Of a stretch of 64,000 bases of DNA, positions 10,680-20,185 are shown in pieces. Location of the stretch: the NCBI GenBank assembly GCA_020744425.1, contig JAGMUV010000031.1:558001-622000 (forward strand). Reading direction: 5' to 3'. The notes under the pieces are model-generated. The model saw only the letters and a list, made by a program, of their open reading frames with translations, was not told where the DNA came from and searched no databases. Numbering within the stretch: the stretch's first letter is position 1; each line of letters begins with the position of its first letter. Source of the DNA: Dactylonectria macrodidyma (taxonomy: Eukaryota > Ascomycota > Sordariomycetes > Hypocreales > Nectriaceae). The position numbers and the translations under genes are program-made.

Positions 10680-12580
10680 GATGTACCTCTGAACGCTCGT
10701 TCCCTAATTGGGCCGACCCCCCTGCGACCCCCTGTCTGGAGCCTTAACACAGTCAAAGGGATAGAGGATCAATTTACTGGTGCGATCCAGATCAACACGG
10801 CTCGTTTCAAGGGACGCATCATCCTAGTCGTCAATCCACGAACGCCCGTCGTGGATTGATTATTGATCTTGGATTGCAGTCTGGACTAATAGTCCAAACG
10901 GTCTGGACTATTAGCAGCGCTGGTCTCGGCCGTAGTATGATGGGGATCATGGACTGCTAGTACAGGGATCAGTTGCAGACAATCGACTGGAAACGGGGGA
11001 TCTAGCATGTATCGGTCTCGGCCAGTACAAGGTTTTGTACTCTTACTCGATGTGGCTCTCGAGCTTGTGCAGGCGTTCCACCCCTCACATGCCTCACATG
11101 CCTCACAAGTGCGACTCTACCGTGGCTGCGTGACTTTGGCCTTGCTACGCCCGGCAGCTATGGGACACTAACACACATTGTACGTGAGGGTTGCGAGCAT
11201 CTAGTGGATGGCGAGGACGCCGAGCAGCCGCAAGCCTTCCTGTCTCAGGGCGCCCACACAGAATACCTGTTGGCATTGCGGGGCAAGCCGCTGACTAGCC
11301 TCGTCCCAGGGCAACGAGTACTCTTTGACATGAGGTTAGGGGAAGCTGAGACACTATTTCCCACTGGAGCGCTAAGGCGGGATTGACAGTAAGTGGGACT
11401 TCTAACTTCAAAACGTCCTGCCGCGATTCTTACGCAACGAGGAACAATAAACTCTAACAGCGCTCGGAAAATGCCGTGGGTCCCAAGTCCATATGTCAGC
11501 CCTACGTATCAACTGAATAGAATGTTTCTAGAACAGCCCCACACACCACAGAGTGGTCACTCTATTTGCCTCATTGGGTGGAAGCGGGACGGGCTGACTT
11601 CCTACACCCTGAGGTCGGCGACGAGCCAACCAACGAAGCGGAGCGTCTTTTCTGCGGGCGTACATGACTCCGGAGCCTGGGATACCCTTCGCGGTGAGGA
11701 TGCAATTGGGGCTACACCAAGGAAGAAAAGTTCCACCACGTTCGAGGCCGAGTCCACACAAGGTTCGTGACAGCACCAAAACGCCCCATTCCATCAGACA
11801 GGCTTGAAGCGTAGATGAGTGATATAATGTGCTAATAAGGCGCCTTGCCTAGGGAGCATGGGCGGAGATCACGAGCCTCCCACCACTATGGCTTGTGTGT
11901 GCTCTCAGTGAAGGGTGGTTCTTTGGCACCTGAGAGGGATATCAATGATGGGTTTAGGGTGTCGGATTTCGCTTGTGTTCGGGCCGCGAACGCTATCCCT
12001 GTTAAACAGCACGGTACCCCTGCTCGTTCGGTAAGATAAGATAAGGGATAACCCGGATACTGCAATAAATATTAATCCGGACACGTCTGACCCAGTCTAC
12101 TCCGTACAGTGGCACCCAATCCTACTTTTCTGGTCCGTGCGCGGTACTTCTCGGAGCTGGTGCTGGGTCCAAATACAAGAAAACTTGGCCCATGCACCTT
12201 CCCCAGTCCCCAGCTTCCATGCCCCTGGTACTGATTCCCTGTCGCCGCAAATAGGAAGCAGCTGATCGGCTCAATTTTTAAAATGGAAGAGAAATTACCG
12301 GATGATCCCTTGGTTTGTAGGTCATTGCCCTCACAATCGTACCATTGCTCAAGTGCTCTTTAGCCAGCTTCCAAAGCTCAAGTACCATGGACCTTGATGG
12401 GATGATCTACGTTATCTCCTCTCCGGGGAAAAGGAAAACTGCGTTGATCCATTGCCGTTTTTGGTTTTGATGGGAACCCCTTGTCGAATACCCCATTGAC
12501 GGCTTGTTTGACCGGCTGCAGCCACTACAGCCCCCTGGTAGGGGTCGAGTCTTACAAGCAGGGTGTCGCATAGCATATAG
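10680..12580. other. 1.9-kb stretch without recognisable gene
   Basis: Several frames of 60-125 codons occur (for example 11204-11386 and 11393-11770), but none shows family motifs. A CTGGACTAATAGTCC-type inverted motif is seen at 10880-10915. It is probably decayed transposon DNA. Confidence 0.45.
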
Positions 12581-12582
12581 GG

Positions 12583-14962
12583 TAAAATACTACGTCACCC
12601 CATGCACATTGGAGCGGCGATGGGGTGCATGGGGTAGCCTCAGCCGAAGGCTGTTTGTCCGCGGGCCGGGAAGCTAGTACTACTACTGCATTATCTACGT
12701 ACTGATCCATTGCCATGGCCATTCTTGGTATTATGTGACATGTACGGATTCTGTGTGAGCACCTGTCGTTTCCTAAGCTCCTGATCCCTCATCTTCATCT
12801 TCATGCCATCCGGGGGAGACCCGTAGACCAGGTGATTACGATCAAATGGTGCATCCAACATCAGACCCTCGAGCGTTTTCACGCGAGAGACAGCCACGTA
12901 GCTTAAACCAGTCTGAAAGTCCCGGCAGGACAGATCTGTAACTACCATGTATTCGGTGATGCTTTGTGACTTGTGCACGGTAATTGCGTAGCATACGATC
13001 AGGGGAAACTGGGTGCTAGCGCAGAGAGTGGCTTCGATGAGGAAGTCCCTCTCCACTGGGAGAATCGGCACAATCTTCCTGCCATCAGCGGTGGTCAGGA
13101 ATACCGGTCCGCTGTATTTGTCAAACTCCATCATGATAACACAGGGAGGGTCTTGGATGGGGTCGGCCCCAGGTGCCCAGCCGATATCGTAAACTGTGCC
13201 GCGAGCGCCGTTGCAGAGGCCAACTGGCTGCCAAAGGTTGGACGTCAGCATCAGACGGGAGCCAATGCATATTGGGATCTGCTTCGCAAGGTTGCCCGCC
13301 TTGTCATCAGGCGCAGCAGCCGCGCCGGGGCCGACGTTCTTAGCCATGACCTGGATGACTGGCCGGCTGAGGCGGTCGAGGTGATAGTGGTTATATTCGT
13401 TCACCCTATCTTTAGTGGCGTATACTCGTAAGGCGTTGACAAACCTTGCGACCTCTTGATCGTCTAGTTTTGCCTGTACGCGGCTGGAAAGGAGCTTCCA
13501 GGACTCCACAGATAGTTGAAGCAGTCGCAATTCCCCGAGAGCTAGGCGGAATGCCTCCTGATCGTCGCCACGCTGCCGCTGGACAACTTTCAAGAAGACC
13601 GATTTATCGAATCGCCTATATGCGTTTCTGCCCTTGATCTCTACTCCCTGAACCTCTTTATCGTAATAAAGCGGCTTCCGCAGCACAGGGGGAAGCTGAA
13701 AGAAGTCACCAACCAACAGGATGTTCAGGCCGCCAAAGAACTATTCGCTCTTATTCGGGAACGCCTCTCGGAGACGGTCATCGATCCAAGATAGCTGACG
13801 CAGTCCTAGCATGCTCTTCTCGTCAATGATTAGATACTTGATATCTTTAAGCTTCTTCTCGCGGTCGATCTTGGCTGGCATCTACATTCTGTGGTTAGCC
13901 CGAAGTACTGCGACCATTAAGTAAGAATATCTGCCCCAGGCCCCTCCGAACCTTTAAACGCGCCGAGTTGAGATATTGAGGGAGTCAGTGACACAGTCTC
14001 CCCTGCACGGCGTCGTGAACGATGGCCGCGCTGGATAGCAGCCCGCTTGGCCCTTGCGCCGGCCAAGGAGGAATCGTCCTGTGAGTCTCTCCCGCACTTG
14101 AGGAATCTAGGAGCCAAGTCAGGGTGACCTATATGAGACGTGCTGCTTCGGATAGTAGACGGATCAGAATGTGAGGCGGTTAGTAGTGTCGTCGGCTGCA
14201 CAGGAGGTGAGGGAGCTATTGTACGGAAGAGCCGCGAGCTTTGTTGGGTTGGTGGAATTGGCGTCCCCAACACTACACGCGGCTGGCTAATCGACGCCCC
14301 GGATAACGTCGCTGTATGACATTGCCGTAGCCTCTCTGGCGACGTAGGCTGGGTTCCGAATCTGTCGTTAAGGGGCGATAGGCCAGCATCTTCTTCAGTT
14401 CTCTTCGGAGCGGGACTCTCAGTTGAAGAAGGATCGACGGCGAGGTTTCTTAATGTCAGGATCGCGCCTTTGGATCTGGAACGCTTCACTTAGTTAGTGT
14501 TGAATGTCTTGCGGAGTGGGGAGACAGAGCTGACATGAGAATTGCACCGACTACGACATTCCAGGCAGTTCTTGGTGTTCCCAGCAGATTTCCGTTTGCT
14601 GACGAAGCCAGCCGCCGGTTTCTTCTCGCCACAGCGGGCACAGACAATGGACATTAAGTCATCTTGAAGCCCTTGAGGAGTAGACTTCGGATGCATTACT
14701 CAATGACGCAAGACGTGAAGACGCGTTGCGTGAACGAAGTTTCCATGCCAAGCGAAATTCTGAGTAAACAAGCCAGGGGGACTGCTAGCTGGCAAGCTAG
14801 GCCCACTTTTTATGAGCCGTCGTCCAGTTGCTCCTCGTTTTGTGGCCGTCCATACAAAATTTAAACCAATCAGAGACCGAGAAACTTATTAATCCCTGTC
14901 TGCACCAAACCCTCATTATTGGGAAAACTTATGGATTAATGTAGAGTCAGCCTTCGGCTGAA
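12583..14962 (-). mobile_element. Hel-1 Helitron, internally deleted (copy B)
   Basis: Both ends are present. The 5' tip is TTCAGCC at 14962. The 3' end at 12583 has the family hairpin (CCCCATGCAC...GTGCATGGGG) followed by GACGTAGTATTTTA. The last kilobase is almost identical to 36349-37600 of the full copy, yet about 3.7 kb coding the Rep domain and Walker A is missing. The deletion joins the start of exon 3 (ATGCCAGCC at about 13880) to the segment just before Walker B. It is a non-autonomous derivative that could be mobilised in trans. Confidence 0.85.
12691..14696 (-). pseudogene. Hel-1 Rep-helicase, deleted and stopped
   Basis: Exon 1 (about 14696-14550) has the zinc motif CARCGEEKKPAAGF. 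Exon 2 is about 14489-13940. The remaining exon-3 coding starts near 13880, retains Walker B (LIIDEKSMLG), then meets a stop at 13741-13743 where the full copy has Glu. It continues open from 13716 through GDFFQLPPV, AITVHKSQSITEYM and YVAVSRVKTLEG to the normal C-terminus. The Rep nuclease and Walker A are absent, so no active enzyme can be made. Confidence 0.8.
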
Positions 14963-14966
14963 CTAT

Positions 14967-15257
14967 TGTTAGATTGGACCATGCACCTGGCATCAGACCG
15001 GGTGGGCCATGTGATCAGTTGCCTAGCATTTTGCCACAAGGCTTAGGAATCAGCTTCTAGCTGATTCTACACAGCACAGAATGGGTATATAAAGCTTGCT
15101 CTGATACCTCAGAACAAGAAGAGAAGAGGAGAACGGATATACACATATAATACACACGATTGACATCATCAGAGTGCCACGCTAGCTTTCCGACAACTAT
15201 TATTCCACACTGGGTGTGGGCCTGCACTTTTGCTAGTGGCGTAACAGTTATCTGACA
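14967..15257 (+). mobile_element. Ty1/copia-type LTR (5' LTR with primer site)
   Basis: The segment starts TGTTAGAT and ends ATCTGACA, with inverted TGT/ACA tips. A TATATAAAG box sits at about 15088. It begins only 4 bp from the tip of Hel-1 copy B. The bases following its end form a tRNA primer site, so it is a 5' LTR whose internal region is lost rather than a solo LTR. Confidence 0.65.
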
Positions 15258-15270
15258 GTTATGAGCCCGG
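15258..15270 (+). other. Putative primer-binding site, initiator tRNA-Met anticodon arm
   Basis: GTTATGAGCCCGG follows the LTR directly. GGTTATGAGCCC is the complement of the anticodon stem-loop of initiator tRNA-Met, the half-tRNA priming mode known from the copia lineage. No gag or pol follows; sequence from here to the hAT gene has no recognisable gene. Confidence 0.55.
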
Positions 15271-15677
15271 ACGCGCTTCGCGCACGCCTGACATGACTCC
15301 AGGGAGTCGTGAGTTCGATTCCAGCTTCTCTAAGGAATAAAAATATGCAGAGACCAGCCACGTGACCTACCAATCAGGGGGCACAACTACACAATGCCTC
15401 GCTATCAGCTAGCACGCCACAGCAGCTACTAGTACTATACAGCGGGTATTCCAGAAGAACTCTCTTATACCTGGGGTGTGTGTCGCATAGCATATGCATT
15501 ATTTTCTCTACTCTATTAGGCTTAGCGCCTTCCACAACAGGATTAGTGCGTCGGATCAATATAATCCCTGTTCCGACCTCCTTTTCTCCACTGCCGTCAA
15601 CAGCCTGTCGCTGTATCCCCCTGAAACTTCCCAATCCGACTCCCCACTACCTTCAGACCCTTCGTGCTTCTTCTACA
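15271..15677. other. Leader region of the hAT element, no gene
   Basis: No coding feature is recognised. The sequence GTGTCGCATAGCATAT at 15480 also occurs at 12563 next to the 3' end of Hel-1 copy B. The left inverted end of the hAT transposon at 15678-18203 should lie here but could not be located. Confidence 0.4.
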
Positions 15678-18047
15678 ATGCCTAGAACCTCTGGAAGGCC
15701 AGCCGACCACCAGGTCCACCGAGAATTTATCACGATTGTTGGAGATCACAAGTGTGAGGCGACCAAGTCGGTGGCAAGGTGTGGAAGAAGGTGGAACATT
15801 CCACAAGAGATCGTGCCTGTATATAAAATAGTAGGGTTCTCCTACTGCACATTTAGAATGAATTAAGCAACTTGAATCTTCCTATTTCAACAACGATTGC
15901 CTCGGACGCTAGCTCGGGGTTCAAGAACTTACGAGTCAAGTGCAAGCACTGCGGCCACGAGACAACCAAGGGCACTACTCGTCAGAAGAAGCACTTACTT
16001 CGCCATTGCCCCAATTACAGAGGGCAGCAACAGTCTCAGCAGTCTCAACTTACTCAGCACTTTCCTCTAGTGGACAAGACCTTTAAGCAGATGCTTGATG
16101 AGCTTGCTGCTAGAGCAATTTTTGCTGATGGCCGTCCATTTAACCTCTTCGAGTCCAAACGAATGCGGATTCTGTTGAGCAAGCTGAATACTGCCTGGCA
16201 ACCACCGTCTCGTCGCCGAGTGCAGCGGCTGCTAACCCCGACTTATTCTGAGTACCACAACCAAGTCCAAGATATCCTCGACCATACTTGGGCATTGTAG
16301 AGTAGAGGGAGCTCTACCCACTACTCTACCCACTACTCTTTCCACCACTCTACCCACTCTACCCACCACTCTACCCACTCTACCCACCACTCTACCCACT
16401 CTACCCAGGTGGGGTAGAGCTCCACTCTACTCTACAATGCCCAAGTATGTCCTCGACCAGACAGAACGTATCAACGTGATCTTTGACGGCTCAGACAATA
16501 TCACAAGTCATCGAATTATCAATATCTCGATACAGGTGGCAAATGGTCCGGCGTTCTATTGGAAGACGTTTGATACAGGACAGATTCAACACACGGCTGA
16601 GCACTGCATCGATCTTTTGTATCCTGAGCTGGAGATAATCTGCAAGGGTAACTTCTTGCGCATTAACTCGTTTTGCACAGATACGGATAGCGTGATGAGG
16701 AAAGCTCATGTGCATTTGGCTGCAAGAAAGGAATTCCAACATTGCTTCTTTTCCCTCTGCGATTCACATGGGTTACAGTTACTCATCAAGGACATCCTAG
16801 AGCTGCCGTTCTTTGAGGAGACATTAAAAAGCGCTACATTAATTGTCACCTTCTTCAAGAAGTCGAAACTGCAGTTGGCACGATTGAGAGAAGCACAAAA
16901 GGCGGCTTGGGGTCACCATAAGGCGTTTTTATCTGCGTGGGTCTTTCAGTTTTTCCGACTCTAGCTCTAACTAACCGCTCGCTTTAGCGTAATCACACGC
17001 TGGGGCAGTCAGTTCAATGCTTTACGGTCAGTTTTACGCTGTAAAGAGCCTGTCCAAACATACGCTCGCCGTCCTGACGTGAGGGCAGAGCTAGCCTCCG
17101 GGTCTCTCGAGCTTCTTCCGAGGGTGCTGGAGTCTGTCAATAACCCTCACTTCTGGATACGCCTAGAGACTGTTTTGTCTATAATTAAGCCTGTCAGCAG
17201 TCGTCAGCATGCCTCAGAAGCCGATCGGGCTCACATCGGCCATGTGATTCCTCGTTGGCTGGAGATTAAAGCAGAATGGAAAGCACTTGACGAATCTCAG
17301 CAACATAAAGACGTGAATTTCAGCGAGCTGTATTCTGTATGGTTAAACCGTATGGATAAACAGACATATGATATTCATTATGCAGGATTTGCATTAAGGC
17401 CTGACACAGTCGGGACTAAGCTTGAAGAACAGCTGATGATGAAAGTGCTTCAGTTCTTTAAGTCAGCAGTCAATCCTGCTGACTACCTTCATATTGTTCG
17501 AGAATTTAACCACTTCCGAGCACAATCGGGCGGCCAGTTTGCTGCAGGAGGCTTAGTCTATTCAAAAGAATGGACGCCATTAGATGCTTGGATGCTTCTT
17601 GATAACCAGGGCAGCAAGCTGGCTACACTTGCAGTCCGAATCTTTGGAACCATAGCCAATTCAGTTCCCTCAGAGAGATCATTCTCGGCGGTTAACTTCC
17701 TCCACAGCAAGGCACGCAACAGGCTCACACCAGCCAACGCTGACAAGTTGGCGTTCATCTACATGAACGAACGGGTGCTAGAGAGGATAACGCAGTCTCA
17801 GGATCAACCTCTTGATCATCGCAATGAGGTTGATTCTACGGTGGTTAGCTGGGAAGATTTGACAGAAGACGGTTGGCTTACTCTCGAAGATACGTATATG
17901 GAAATCCATTGCGCATCAAGTCTGGAAGTTGACGCTGTTATCGGCGAGTTCACTCACCAACCCGCCTCCGACGGAGAAGAGACAGTTGTGGACACATTTG
18001 AGGTCCAAGATGGGTCAGAGAGCGAAGGAACGGGGAAAAAATTGTAA
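15678..18047 (+). pseudogene. hAT transposase interrupted by a MITE
   Basis: Exons are 15678-15778, 15913-16282, 16458-16936 and 16988-18047, with introns GTGTGG..GCTAG and GTGGGT..CTTTAG. The coding blocks join in one frame of about 669 aa once the 175 bp at 16283-16457 (MITE plus one target copy) are left out. Features in order are a BED-type zinc finger (CKHCGHETTKGTTRQKKHLLRHC region), a DUF659-like core (INVIFDGSDNITSHR), and the C-terminal dimerisation domain (NSVPSERSFSAVNFLHSKAR, LAFIYMN). As it stands the MITE introduces a stop after DHTWAL. A 150-bp rearranged piece of this family lies inverted at 42649-42801. Confidence 0.85.
16275..16457. mobile_element. hAT-type MITE, 167 bp, with 8-bp target duplication
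   Basis: The element spans 16283-16449. Its ends are inverted repeats of about 38 bp beginning CATACTTGGGCATTGTAGAG. The target duplication TCCTCGAC is present at 16275-16282 and 16450-16457. The middle is a short tandem array of CTCTACCCAC-type units (about 16320-16415). It has no coding capacity. Confidence 0.9.
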
Positions 18048-18089
18048 TTGGGCTTGGTTATTTGTATTATATGACCCTTGGGCAGCTTC

Positions 18090-18203
18090 ATATATGGGTA
18101 GTTATATTGTAATAAAAAGCGCGCTTTTTATTAGGAATAAAAAGCTGCTTCATTATAATAAAAAGCAGCTTAATACACATGTGTATTATACACGTGCCCA
18201 TCC
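18090..18203. repeat. Palindromic subterminal region and right end of hAT
   Basis: This contains a perfect palindrome, TAATAAAAAGCGCGCTTTTTATTA type, then a second pair of AAAAAGCTGC/GCAGCTT arms. It ends in CGTGCCCATCCCTA, whose complement TAGGGATGGGCACG resembles hAT termini. The MFS relic begins immediately after. Confidence 0.5.
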
Positions 18204-18206
18204 CTA

Positions 18207-18978
18207 ATGTACGACATGTGGCTCCTCTTTATTTGTATGGCATCCGCCTCTACCTGCGTTTTCGTCCCAACCTACTACATTCCACTATACTTCCAATTCG
18301 TGCGCGGCGACGCACCTCTCGACGCCGGAGTTCGCCTCTTACCCTTTATCTGTGTGATGGTGTTCTGTGGGTTACTCAGTGGTGGCCTGATGACCAAATC
18401 CGGATACTATATGCCGTGGTTTTTGCTAGGAGGCTGTCTGACCCTGGCTGGTGGCGCACTTTTGCATACGGTGAATCAAGATACTTCAGCTTCACGCGTG
18501 TACGGCTACATGGCAGTCACTGGCGCTGGCGCCGGTCTCTACATCCAAGCATCATATGCAGTGGCACAGGCAAAAGTGGCAGCCAACCGAGTTGCCGATG
18601 CTGCTGGGTTTATGTCCTTCGCGCAGTATTTAGGCATCACCCTGTCACTGGCAATATCCGGCTCTGTCTTCCAAAACGTTGCGTTCGATAGGTTGGCGCC
18701 TCTTTTCCCTACTGAGCCAGCCAGCGCGGTCCGAGATCTTATCACAGGCTCCGGTAGTGGACTTTTCGCGACACTAGATCCTGCGACGACACAGCAAGTT
18801 TTGGATATCATTATTCATGCCATGAGTAAGACCTACATTTTGGTGCTTACAGCTGGGGCAGTGACCATTCTCAGCGCTAGTATGATGAAGGTTCGTTATT
18901 TTGTAATTCTGTTGATCGTGATTCCAAATAGACTAATATGGATTGAATATTTAGCGGGAGCGTCTTTTCATGCAATAA
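18207..18978 (+). pseudogene. MFS drug transporter, 5'-truncated (DHA2-like)
   Basis: Coding 18207-18890 and 18955-18978 is joined by a 64-bp intron (GTTCGT..TTTAG), and the last exon encodes RERLFMQ. The product has five or six transmembrane helices and the motif YIPLYFQFVRGDAPLDAGVR, typical of the late helices of 14-TM drug:H+ antiporters. The C-terminus looks natural, but the N-terminal half is missing. The break lies at about 18200 where the hAT element ends. Without the proton-coupling N-terminal bundle the product cannot be a functional transporter. Confidence 0.8.
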
Positions 18979-18979
18979 C

Positions 18980-19560
18980 TAGGTGGTTTCAATGCGAAAG
19001 TTTTCGATTCCCCCTGGGGCTGAGAGCTGCTTTGATCATATCATTAAGGTCAACATGGTCGAGTCATAAAAAACGACAAGGACATTTGCACGTGGTCTGG
19101 AATCACGTTTTCTTCGACACACTTTCCTAGGCATTCATATGTGATAGATATTTCCGTCTCTGCGGCCTTCTATTAATTTATTTTGTGTTGTGCCGAGTGC
19201 AGTTGATGACGATTTCAATGCTAGACTGGTCCCTTTGAGGCCAAACGACACCTCGGAGTCCTGCCGTATCTGGCCTGGGTCAGATGGACTTGGGTTGCAA
19301 TATGCCGACTGTCAAGATATGTTTACTTGCCCGTCCACAATTCCATTGCTGTCCTCTACTTCATGGTCAGTCTTATATAAAACCGCCACTTCACTCTACC
19401 CTTGCATCTAGAATCAAGATAGGGAACCATGATTGTTCCGCTGCATCAAGACGAGACTCAAGCAACTCGATCGCATATGATGCGTATCGGATAAAGGATG
19501 CTCGCGTTGATGAGTCAACAGTAGGCGCCTTCTTTATGCCGACTGCAAGCTTCTACTTAT
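18980..19560. other. No gene recognised (3' flank of MFS relic)
   Basis: Only short frames without motifs; probably the old downstream region of the MFS gene. Confidence 0.45.
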
Positions 19561-19660
19561 TCAGCCGAAGGCTGGCTCTACATTATTCAGCCGAAGGCTG
19601 ACTCTACATTAATGCTTTGTTCAGCCGAAGGCTGACTCTACATTAATGCCTTTCGGTACG
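19560..19660 (+). repeat. Three tandem Hel-1 5' termini
   Basis: The Hel-1 5' tip TTCAGCCGAAGGCTG(A/G)CTCTACATTA occurs three times in the same direction, with TCAGCC at 19561, 19587 and 19621. The first two are cut after about 25 and 33 bp by the next copy. The third runs on into ATTAATGCCTTTCGGTACGAAAGG, which differs from the other Hel-1 copies in the window. Confidence 0.8.
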
Positions 19661-20185
19661 AAAGGTCTTCTTAAGCTCTGGGATTTCCAACCCCAAAATT
19701 TGGCCCCCCCCCCGGCAAAATTACCGCATTAAGCGATGCGCAACCGCACCTCCTAATTGGTCCTAATCCTCCCACTCCTAATTCATTGGCTGGGATTTTT
19801 CGGTTGAGAATCACGTGCTGCTTCTGCTTGAGTTAGGTGAAATCTATTATATTAGATCGGGTTTTTAATATATAATATATATATATATATATAGGAAACA
19901 GTGGATTGATTTTTCTCGAAATCTCATTATTGATCTCCTTTATACCTTTTGGAATACCTGGTAGCCACTTGGCGGAGATATTGGGTTTTTGGTGGATGTC
20001 AGTGCTGAGAACCCCGCTTCAGACGTCATCATCGTCATGGGACGCGGGGGACATCATCGTCCCCCTGCGTAAAAGAGCCAGAACGACGGGGGCAATGGAG
20101 TCGGAACAAAACACCCATCATCTATCAATACATACCTGACTGTTCCTTGGATTCGCTATCTAAATTATAAACTATATTATTGCTC
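19661..20185. other. Hel-2 3' flank, AT microsatellite, no gene
   Basis: The Hel-2 3' end should lie here. A possible terminal hairpin CCTTTCGGTACGAAAGG is at about 19648-19664. A C9 run occurs at 19707 and an (AT)n tract at about 19868-19893. No coding feature is seen, and the exact Hel-2 end could not be fixed. Confidence 0.4.
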
